Notes under the pieces: model-generated
Database searches by the model: none
Told to the model about the DNA's origin: nothing
The model's input: only the letters and a program-made list of their open reading frames with translations
Made by a program: the position numbers and the translations under genes
Assembly (NCBI GenBank): GCA_003250395.1
Contig: QKGM01000012.1
Span: forward strand, 62,001-126,000
Direction: 5' to 3'
Origin: Bacteroidota bacterium
GTDB taxonomy: Bacteria; Bacteroidota; Bacteroidia; Bacteroidales; TTA-H9
Length of the DNA: 64,000 nucleotides
In this document: in pieces, positions 22,138-29,973 of the stretch
How the letters are laid out: every line of letters begins with the position of its first letter
How positions within the stretch are numbered: the first letter of the stretch is position 1

Positions 22138-24648
22138 ATGAACAGAGTTTTTTACAAATTTCAATTTCTGCTGGTGGTGCTTCTTTTCTCTCTGAACCTC
22201 CCTGTCAGTTCACAGAGTAATCAGTATCTCCATTTCGACCGGGTTGATGACTGGGTATCAGTTCCAAACGGTGAATCTTATGTGTTGAATTCAACAGCAG
22301 GTGTATCAATAGCCGGCTGGTTTTTCTCGGATGACCTTTCTTATGGCCAGGGAATGATGGGATTCAGAGGTGGTAGCACAGAATTCTATATGATTCAGAT
22401 CGGCGATGGAAAACTTGAGTGCCGCTACATCAGCAGCACAGGGTTCCACGAATATGTCGGTCCTGCCAACACCATTATACCGCAGGTGTGGCAACATCTC
22501 GCGCTGGTGTATAACGGAACGACTCTCACCCTCTTTGTAAACGGTAACGTTAAAGGTAGTGCTGCCTGCTCGGGAGTACTGACTGACGGAACTGTACCTT
22601 TCGCCATTGGTAAGTCGCCTGTTGGCAGTTATGAGTTCTATTTCGGAGGCCGTGCCGATGAAATATCGGTATGGAACAAAGGACTCACCCAGGCCGAAAT
22701 CCAGGACATGATGCAGAACGAACTCACCGGAACAGAAGCCAATCTGCAGATGTACTATAAGTTTAATCAGGGAGTCCCCGGTGGTAACAATACGGCTATC
22801 ACGAAGCTTATCTCTGAAATAGATTCTCCTGTTCGTGACGGCGATCTTCTCAATTTCGCCATGACGGGCAGTTCTTCAAACTTCCTTGGGACGCTCGACC
22901 CCTCTTTCCAGGCTATCTCTTTCCCTCCAATTCCCAATAAGCTTACTTCGGCCGAGCCTTTCACAATCGAGGCTTCTGCCACATCAGGATTGCCTGTTAG
23001 TTTTGCTATTATCTCGGGACCTGCCACCATCGATGGCAACCTTATTACCCTTACCGGAGACACGGGCAAGGTAATCGTTGAAGCAACACAGCCCGGAGGT
23101 GGACAATATGACCCGGCTACCCCTGTAAGACAAAGCTTCATGGTATTAAGCCCAACGCTTCATGTCCCTGAAATTGATGTTCGTCACCCCCTCGCCGGTG
23201 ATGTGTACATGAGTTCTCTGGCTCCTCTTGAACTGGCTGCTGTCTCTTCGATTACCTATCCGGAATTGTTCTGGGTATCGAATGTCAGCTTTGCTATAAA
23301 CGGTCAGAATATTGCTGCCCGTACCTACTGGAACAACCACTATACTGGCTGGTGGACACCGCCTGCCTATGGCAGCTACGTATTGGAAGTTAAAAGTACC
23401 AACAACTATGGTGCCCATTCAACCAAAACCGTAACGATCAACATTGTTCCTTCAGCTGAAGATATGTATGTGCCTGCTGTTCAGGATGTACTGATCAATA
23501 CCAACATCAACCACACCATTGTTACTGCCGAATTACCCTCCTTCCTGGCTGCTTTTGATACCATTGAGGCTACACTCACCGTTTCATGCCCACCGGGTGG
23601 TTGCGGTGAATGGGATCGTGTTGCATGGATCGAAGCCCGTGGCCATGACGGTGAATGGTATGAGATTATCCGCTACATCACCCCCTATGGTAAAGCATGC
23701 TCACACACCATCAACCTGACCGATTATGCCATGGTGCTGCGCGGAAAGGTTGATTTCAGGGTAAATTGTGAAACCCTCGACAACGGCTATATATACGATC
23801 TCAATTTAACCTACAAGGCTGGTACCCCGCCATACCTCTACAGCTTCATGCAGAAAATATGGTACGATACCTATCAGTTTGGTGACTATGCCAATCTGCA
23901 GCCTGTCGAACAGGTCGACTTCGAATTCCCGGCCAATGCGATTGCTGCAAAACTTAAGCTCGTCTCTACCGGTCATGGCTGGGGCGACCTCAATACCAGC
24001 AATGCTGCCGAGTTTTACAATGCAACCCATTCTATCTGGGTAAATGGAGCCAAAACCTTCAATCAGGTTAACTGGCAGGATTGTAATCCTAATCCCGATG
24101 GTTGTCAGCCTCAGAATGGTACCTGGTATTACGACCGTGCCGGCTGGTGTCCCGGTGCTATTGCCCGCTGGTTCGATTTCGATATGTCGCAGTTCGTTCC
24201 TAATGGAAACATTAACCTGCAGTACAAATTCTATGAGAACTATGTCGACCTGTGTCACCCCAACCATCCCAATTGTGTAACAGGGGTAACTTGCAGCGAT
24301 TGCAACGATGGCTTTAACCCGCATCTGATCGTAGCCTCCCACATCGTTACTTATGCCAATGAACCCATTATCGTGGTTGGTGAAGAGAAACCTGACATTA
24401 CCAGAGTTTCGGCATTTAACGCTAATCCTAACCCAACACAGGGGATGCTCGAAATATCGCTTACCGGAAACGTTAAGGTAGATAAATCGACTGTCTATCT
24501 CTACAATTTGTCTGGAAAACTTGTACACCAGTTCGATTGGGACGGAACCACCCGTACGGTAAATCTTTCTTCCCTTCCCAAAGGACTCTATTTTATGCAA
24601 CTGCAGGGCAATGGTATTTCTGATGCCCGTAAAATTGTGATCCAGTAA
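22138..24648 (+). CDS. LamG + peptide-N-glycosidase F-like domain protein with T9SS type A sorting domain
   Basis: LamG fold (VSIAGWFFSDDLSYGQGMMGF), PNGase F-like signatures (LTVSCPPGGCGEWDRVAWIEA; LVSTGHGWGDLNTSNAAEF; WYYDRAGWCPGA), C-terminal NPNPTQGMLEISLTG...RKIVIQ. Confidence 0.85.
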   Translation: MNRVFYKFQFLLVVLLFSLNLPVSSQSNQYLHFDRVDDWVSVPNGESYVLNSTAGVSIAGWFFSDDLSYGQGMMGFRGGSTEFYMIQIGDGKLECRYISSTGFHEYVGPANTIIPQVWQHLALVYNGTTLTLFVNGNVKGSAACSGVLTDGTVPFAIGKSPVGSYEFYFGGRADEISVWNKGLTQAEIQDMMQNELTGTEANLQMYYKFNQGVPGGNNTAITKLISEIDSPVRDGDLLNFAMTGSSSNFLGTLDPSFQAISFPPIPNKLTSAEPFTIEASATSGLPVSFAIISGPATIDGNLITLTGDTGKVIVEATQPGGGQYDPATPVRQSFMVLSPTLHVPEIDVRHPLAGDVYMSSLAPLELAAVSSITYPELFWVSNVSFAINGQNIAARTYWNNHYTGWWTPPAYGSYVLEVKSTNNYGAHSTKTVTINIVPSAEDMYVPAVQDVLINTNINHTIVTAELPSFLAAFDTIEATLTVSCPPGGCGEWDRVAWIEARGHDGEWYEIIRYITPYGKACSHTINLTDYAMVLRGKVDFRVNCETLDNGYIYDLNLTYKAGTPPYLYSFMQKIWYDTYQFGDYANLQPVEQVDFEFPANAIAAKLKLVSTGHGWGDLNTSNAAEFYNATHSIWVNGAKTFNQVNWQDCNPNPDGCQPQNGTWYYDRAGWCPGAIARWFDFDMSQFVPNGNINLQYKFYENYVDLCHPNHPNCVTGVTCSDCNDGFNPHLIVASHIVTYANEPIIVVGEEKPDITRVSAFNANPNPTQGMLEISLTGNVKVDKSTVYLYNLSGKLVHQFDWDGTTRTVNLSSLPKGLYFMQLQGNGISDARKIVIQ

Positions 24649-24693
24649 ACCTTTATCGATTAATCAAATACCGGAAGTCTCTACAACCGGATC

Positions 24694-24727
24694 AATCCCC
24701 CCGTCTTTCGGGGGGATTTTTTTGTTG
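24694..24727 (+). terminator. Rho-independent terminator after the LamG/PNGase-like gene
   Basis: AATCCCCCC / GGGGGGATT stem followed by a T-run. Confidence 0.9.
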
Positions 24728-24954
24728 AATACCGGCGGGAGTAAAGCCCCCTGGCATAGGAAAGGAATTTTCTCCCTATTGCTTGATAAAGGGTGTAACG
24801 GGTGCTGTATCTTCTTAAACCGGTATTCTGCCTCCTGTAGGCTTCTGCCGGCTTTTACCGCTAACGGGTTGTTTTCATTGCCAGCAAATCCTCCAAAAAA
24901 GGGGGCACGAGAATTGCCCCCGGTGAGGCAGCATTAGTCAGGTTACAACGCTTT

Positions 24955-25302
24955 TTACCGGTTTTTGCGGGCTTCGACAAAGCTTCTGATAAAGCAGATC
25001 ATCGACATCAATGAAGTAAGCATCATTGCAGCGACCCTGATTATCGATCCGGTATGTCCCCGGTCGATGCTCCCGAACAGGGGCTTAAACAAACCTGCCA
25101 GCACAAGCAACGTGAGAACAACTGCCACATGTGCCTGAATTTTGTTTTCCTTACTAACCCCTTTGTGAAGGGCGGCCAGAATCAGACCGGCAGCCACAGG
25201 AATAAGTGCAGTAGCTGATGGTGTGTCGGAAGCGAGATATCCCCAGAGGCCTAATACTACAAGGACAACGGCGTTGATTAAATTGGATGTATGTTTTTGC
25301 AT
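24955..25302 (-). CDS. Small hypothetical integral membrane protein
   Basis: 115 aa, four hydrophobic segments. Confidence 0.65.
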   Translation of the reverse strand: MQKHTSNLINAVVLVVLGLWGYLASDTPSATALIPVAAGLILAALHKGVSKENKIQAHVAVVLTLLVLAGLFKPLFGSIDRGHTGSIIRVAAMMLTSLMSMICFIRSFVEARKNR

Positions 25303-25688
25303 AGTATAGATAACTTGTTAATTTGTTTCTTAGTAACAATGGTTTGGCTGTAATGTTGAACAGTTTTTTGATTAAAAAGAATGCTGACGGCCCGGTGAAA
25401 CTTCGATTCTTTGTGTCAAAAGCAACAAAATCAACTCCCCGTTGTTACTGCTTTTGGTGTCGCTATGTGCATGAATTTGAAAATCTTACTGTTTTTATTG
25501 TTCTCGTGTGACCAATTCGGATATCTTTTGGAGCCTGATCATCAGAGGGTCTGCATTATAATTGATTCAACACGCGCAATTGTCAATGATTAATAACCGG
25601 GGATTACTCCCTTTTATAAGATTCTTCAATCGCGCAAATGGTTACCATCCCAGTTGGCGTGTGCCATTAATACTACATGAAATAACCG

Positions 25689-27200
25689 ATGCATTTACCC
25701 GGATCCGATAATACGCAATCATTTCAGCCCTTTATCGAGGCATTTAAAAAAAAGCTGTTCAGTGTCTTCCACGAGAGGGACCATATCGAGCAATTTGTCC
25801 AACGTCGTGGATTTCCCGCGCTTGTCTTGCGTGAAATCATGGCTGTGAACCCGCTTTCGGTGGCAATCCCTGCCCGGTATGGCGGACGGGGTGCCATTGT
25901 AAAGGAAAGCCTGGGATTGCTGGAGGCAGCCTCTTATGAGTCGCTTCCTTTATCGCTCACCTTTGGAATCAACATTGCACTGTTCCTCGAACCAGTGGTT
26001 AAATATGCCAGGGAGGAGGTTAAGCAGGGGATTTTCGACCGCTTCCTGAACCGTCAGCACATGGGGGGACTGATGATTACCGAGCCCGATTTCGGGAGCG
26101 ATGCCCTCAACATGCAAACTGTCAGCGAGAAGGTGGGGAACAGTTATCATATTTCAGGAGTCAAACACTGGCAGGGGCTTACCGGTCTTGCCGATTACTG
26201 GCTGATTACAGCCCGAAATAAGGTTGATAAGGAATGCCTTGGAAGAGACCTCTGCTTCTTTATCTGCGATGTAACCCAGCCAGGACAAGCTGTACATGTT
26301 GAGGAATATTTCAATAATCTGGGCCTCTATCCTATACCCTACGGGAGGAACCGTATTGATGTCACCATCCCCGAACAGTTCAGGCTTGTACCCGAAAGCA
26401 CCGGCCTGAAGCTGATGATGGATCTCCTGCACCGGAGCCGCTATCAGTTTCCGGGAATGGGGGTAGGGTTTATCAGGCGGATGCTCGATGAAGCGACTGA
26501 CCATTGCAGGTCGAGGGTCATCGGCGGGAAGATGTTGTGGTCGCTCGACCAGGTACAGTTCTCTATCTCCCGGATTCAAAGCGCATTTACCATCAGCTCG
26601 GCCATGTGCCTCAGAAGTGCCGAAGTCAGCGGCATAGAACACAACCTGGCCGGAGCTGCCATCGAGGCCAACAGTTTCAAAGCTTATATTACCGACCTGA
26701 TGCAGGAGGCTGCACAGATCGTGACCCAACTATCAGGCGCCAACGGTTATAAGGCCGAATCGGTCGCTTCACGCGGAATCATCGATTCACGGCCCTTCCA
26801 GATCTTCGAGGGATCGAACGAGATGCTATACACGCAGATATCAGATCTGATACTGAAAAAGATGGTTAAGAGAAAAACCGATAACCTGATGGAGTTTTTT
26901 AAAGGGTATGAATTGACACGGCTGGTTGCCGACCGCTTTAAGTCACTGCTGAATTTCTCACCCGGGATGGGATTGTCGCAGCGGCGACTTGTCGATCTGG
27001 GAAAGATCATCTCGAGGGTCATTTCGGCAAACCTGGTGGCGGAACTGGGACATAGAGGCTATCGTGGCGACCTGATCAGCTCCTGCCTCGAAACAATCCG
27101 CCATGAAGTATCTGCCCTGGCCGGCTCCTATCAATCGCATTCGGCGGTAGCTCCTGCTGATAATTACAATGAATCGAGCGATTGGATGGCCTTCTGCTGA
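25689..27200 (+). CDS. Acyl-CoA dehydrogenase family protein
   Basis: GGLMITEPDFGSDALNMQTVSEKVGNSYHISGVKHWQG; QIFEGSNEMLYTQISDLILKK. Confidence 0.92.
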   Translation: MHLPGSDNTQSFQPFIEAFKKKLFSVFHERDHIEQFVQRRGFPALVLREIMAVNPLSVAIPARYGGRGAIVKESLGLLEAASYESLPLSLTFGINIALFLEPVVKYAREEVKQGIFDRFLNRQHMGGLMITEPDFGSDALNMQTVSEKVGNSYHISGVKHWQGLTGLADYWLITARNKVDKECLGRDLCFFICDVTQPGQAVHVEEYFNNLGLYPIPYGRNRIDVTIPEQFRLVPESTGLKLMMDLLHRSRYQFPGMGVGFIRRMLDEATDHCRSRVIGGKMLWSLDQVQFSISRIQSAFTISSAMCLRSAEVSGIEHNLAGAAIEANSFKAYITDLMQEAAQIVTQLSGANGYKAESVASRGIIDSRPFQIFEGSNEMLYTQISDLILKKMVKRKTDNLMEFFKGYELTRLVADRFKSLLNFSPGMGLSQRRLVDLGKIISRVISANLVAELGHRGYRGDLISSCLETIRHEVSALAGSYQSHSAVAPADNYNESSDWMAFC

Positions 27201-27352
27201 AGCCCGGCTCACAAGGCCGGCTTTTCCCGCTAATGCATATCACGGGCTGATCTCTCCTGGTAACTTCCTGTCCTGCAATTTCTCATGGCTGTAAATGATG
27301 GCTCCATATAACGGCGCGTCATTGCCTGTTTTAACCCGTATTATTAATTTAT

Positions 27353-27393
27353 TGAACAATGTTATGTATTCTGAACAATGTTCAATATATTTG
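27353..27393 (+). promoter_or_regulatory. Putative TetR autoregulatory operators and promoter
   Basis: Odd-length palindrome TGAACA-A-TGTTCA (27372-27384), a second copy matching 11/13 at 27353-27365, and a Bacteroidota -7 box TATATTTG (27386-27393), just upstream of the TetR ATG at 27412. Confidence 0.6.
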
Positions 27394-27411
27394 CACCGTT
27401 AAAATTTAGTC

Positions 27412-28002
27412 ATGGAAAAGAAACAGATACAGGAGCAACGGATGCGTGGCTACTTCATCGAGGCAACCAAGAACATCCTTCGTTCTGAAGGGGTTCAGGG
27501 GATCAGTGTACGCAGGATTGCCGACGAGGCCGGGTATTCCTTTGCTACCCTTTACAACTATTTTCGCGATGTAAGGCAACTTATATTCATTTGTGTGGGC
27601 GATTTTCAGGAGGAATGCCGCGCCCGGATTGCACAGCAGGCCGCTACCATCCCCCCGGGCAAAGAACATCTTAAAACGGTCCTGAAGGGCTACCTTGAAT
27701 ACTTTACCGAGTATCCCGGCATCTTCCAGTTGTTCTTCATCGAAAAACTGACTGATATCAGCACCAGCCGCGACACTGCCGACAGGATATATGGTTTCCT
27801 CGACACCCTGTGTGATGCCGACTGGCAGTATCTTATCGATCAGGGAGACCTTACCCCTGAACTGGTTGCCCTCAGGAGGCAAATGGCCAATAACCTGACC
27901 GCCGGATTGCTCCTTTTCTACCTGCACCGACTCTCACCGGGCGACTGGCCAACGTTTGTCAATCAGGCCGCCCTTCAGATCGATACCCTGCTCATCGGGT
28001 AG
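27412..28002 (+). CDS. TetR/AcrR family transcriptional regulator
   Basis: N-terminal HTH (ISVRRIADEAGYSFATLYNYFRDVRQLI). Confidence 0.92.
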   Translation: MEKKQIQEQRMRGYFIEATKNILRSEGVQGISVRRIADEAGYSFATLYNYFRDVRQLIFICVGDFQEECRARIAQQAATIPPGKEHLKTVLKGYLEYFTEYPGIFQLFFIEKLTDISTSRDTADRIYGFLDTLCDADWQYLIDQGDLTPELVALRRQMANNLTAGLLLFYLHRLSPGDWPTFVNQAALQIDTLLIG

Positions 28003-28086
28003 CTGGTGAAGTGGAATAAACTGAACAGCAGGAAATGGTAAGTCTGGTAAATACTGCTAACGATAATCAGCTAAAAACGTGTCGTT

Positions 28087-28446
28087 ATGAAGACTAAAAA
28101 GGAGTTGAAGGCCATCTATAAAGAGATGAAGTTCAGGATTGGGGTATTCCAGATCAGGAATAAAGTCAACGGTAAAATATACGTGGAAGGGAGCCTTGAT
28201 CTGGTTTCGATATGGAACAGGCATAAATTCCAGTTAAAGATGGGTGTTCATCCTGTCGAAGCGCTTCAACACGACTGGAATGTACTGGGCGAAGAGAATT
28301 TCGCTTACGAAATCCTCAGCGAGATCAAACAGGATGATACCGGAAATGTAGATTATCAAAAGGAGGTCAGGCTGCTCGAACAGATGTATATCGACGAGTT
28401 GCAGCCGTTTGATGAAAAGGGCTACAACAGGAGAGGCCGCAGGTAA
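28087..28446 (+). CDS. GIY-YIG nuclease superfamily protein, motif-degenerate
   Basis: GVFQIRNKVNGKIYVEGSLDLVSIWNRHKFQL aligns with GIY-YIG N-terminal motifs but has GVF/YVE in place of GIY/YIG. Confidence 0.75.
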   Translation: MKTKKELKAIYKEMKFRIGVFQIRNKVNGKIYVEGSLDLVSIWNRHKFQLKMGVHPVEALQHDWNVLGEENFAYEILSEIKQDDTGNVDYQKEVRLLEQMYIDELQPFDEKGYNRRGRR

Positions 28447-28459
28447 TCAGGCGCGCCTA

Positions 28460-28670
28460 CAACCTAAGGCAATGCCCTGTATCAACAGGCATGGAAAACA
28501 CCAGAACCGGTGTTACGTATCCCTGGGTTGCCCCGCTGCAGGAGTAGCCCGATCAGGCTCATGCCGGTGTAATGAAATAATGGTGAAATCTACGGGAAGA
28601 GGACAACGGTCAACAGTGGTCTGGCCAGGAGCCTGAAAAGGGAGAAAGTAAGCCATAGCTAAAACTGTGC
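28460..28670 (+). ncRNA. Candidate structured RNA or relic (identity unknown)
   Basis: Nested helices: outer GGCAA (28468-28472)/TTGCC (28528-28532) enclosing TGCCcTGT/ACAGGCA (28473-28491) and AACACC/GGTGTT (28497-28514); more short stems downstream (AGCC/GGCT; CTGGCCAG). Confidence 0.35.
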
Positions 28671-29061
28671 CATAAATATTTTATATTCATTTTTCCTACA
28701 TATATATTATGTGCCATATATATAATAAACATAGGCTTTTCATAAGAAAAACCCGAATTTGCCCCGAATTTGGTATGAATTTGGGGTGAATCAGTAAGGA
28801 AATGGCGCTATAAATTACATGTAATCAGCAGGTTAAAAATGGTTGTTATGTGACAAATTTCACAGAAAAAATATTGAAAAAAGTTGAAAACAGCCAGGTC
28901 GGGAGGATGATTTTAGTGTAAATGCGTACGCATATTTTGGAAAACGGTTCTATTATTTGGAAAGATTGGAATTGGGGGCATTTTTAAAAAAAGTTGATTG
29001 GCCCCAATTCTGCACAGGCTGGTAAAGAGTTAATTCCAAACAATTTCTGACTACAGCATAA

Positions 29062-29090
29062 TTGTGATGGTGAATAAAAGTTTACTTTTG
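29062..29090 (+). promoter_or_regulatory. Putative Bacteroidota promoter upstream of the hypothetical ORF
   Basis: TTG (29062-29064), about 18-bp gap, TACTTTTG (29083-29090), matching TAnnTTTG. Confidence 0.45.
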
Positions 29091-29119
29091 TGACAGCAAC
29101 CAGATTATAATTCGTTATT

Positions 29120-29482
29120 ATGAGAATGTGTCACCCTATGACTCCTCTTTCTCCTGATCTCACGATAAATAGTGTTGATATGCCATGCAATGAATCTGCC
29201 AGTGTAGTTCCTTCACTGTCCGGAGTGGGAAGAGTGAACGAAAATGGTACGGGCGAAGGGGTGAAGTATTTTTCTTTTACTTGTGAAAGGACAGAACTGG
29301 ATAACAGTCTGGCGTACATTCGGGATTTGCTACAGTGCAATCAATGCAGTGAGGCAACATTGAATTCTTTAAAAGAAGTATTGATTGCGGAAAGAATCCT
29401 GTCTAAAGTTGATGATATACGTCCAATTTGGGAGTATAACAGTAACTTTGTGAATATATATACTAGTTACCAACAAGCTTAA
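29120..29482 (+). CDS. Hypothetical protein
   Basis: 120 aa ORF preceded by a promoter-like sequence; no recognisable family. Confidence 0.5.
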   Translation: MRMCHPMTPLSPDLTINSVDMPCNESASVVPSLSGVGRVNENGTGEGVKYFSFTCERTELDNSLAYIRDLLQCNQCSEATLNSLKEVLIAERILSKVDDIRPIWEYNSNFVNIYTSYQQA

Positions 29483-29555
29483 AAAAAGAAATAACAGTGC
29501 AAACTTGATGGAATTTTTGTTTTGCCAACCCGCAATAAAATAATAGCCACCGCGC

Positions 29556-29618
29556 ATTGCACACATTGTCAAGCCACACGAGCCGATGCTCAGACCAAAG
29601 CTTGCCAAAGAGTGCAAT
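29556..29618. repeat. Dyad-symmetry intergenic element A (attC-like boundary upstream of the defense operon)
   Basis: attgcacacattgtcaag (29556-29573) / cttgccaaagagtgcaat (29601-29618), 15/18 complementary; 27-nt spacer containing CCACACG. Confidence 0.6.
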
Positions 29619-29657
29619 TTATTCCGACACACAACCGAGATAACGAAATAACCTTTT

Positions 29658-29680
29658 TATATTTGGACAAATTGTTCAAA
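29658..29680 (+). promoter_or_regulatory. Promoter -7 box overlapped by a palindromic operator for the XRE/defense operon
   Basis: TATATTTG (29658-29665) overlapping TTTGGACAA-A-TTGTTCAAA (29662-29680; 9-bp arms, one mismatch), 15 bp before the XRE ATG. Confidence 0.55.
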
Positions 29681-29694
29681 ACTGATTATTCAAA

Positions 29695-29973
29695 ATGAAT
29701 ACATTTGGAGAATATATACGAGAGCTTAGAGAAGCAAAAGGATTGCCTTTAAGAAAAGTTTCAGCAGAATTGGATGTTGATACTTCTATCCTTAGTAAAA
29801 TTGAAAGGAATGAGAGGAATGCAACAGTTGAAATGATACCTGTTTTGGCTGACGTACTTGATACGCCTGAAAAAGAATTCCAAATAAGATTCTTAAAGTT
29901 TTGCATTATCAGAGATTACGGCAATTTGACTCATTTAAAAGATGGGTTACAAGAGATCATTAAAGAATTATGA
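29695..29973 (+). CDS. XRE-family HTH transcriptional regulator (controller-protein-like)
   Basis: 92 aa; FGEYIRELREAKGLPLRKVSAELDVDTSILSKIERNERNATVEMI is a classic HTH_3. Stop overlaps the next start (ATGA). Confidence 0.92.
   Translation: MNTFGEYIRELREAKGLPLRKVSAELDVDTSILSKIERNERNATVEMIPVLADVLDTPEKEFQIRFLKFCIIRDYGNLTHLKDGLQEIIKEL

Noticed and set aside
25417-25456. Imperfect hairpin CAAAAGCAACAA...TTGTTACTGCTTTTG
   Set aside because: 3-nt bulge, no T-tract, no neighbouring feature; weak.
28409-28636. 75-aa ORF overlapping the end of the GIY-YIG gene
   Set aside because: Out of frame with the upstream gene, no recognisable protein features; the DNA shows RNA-like secondary structure instead.
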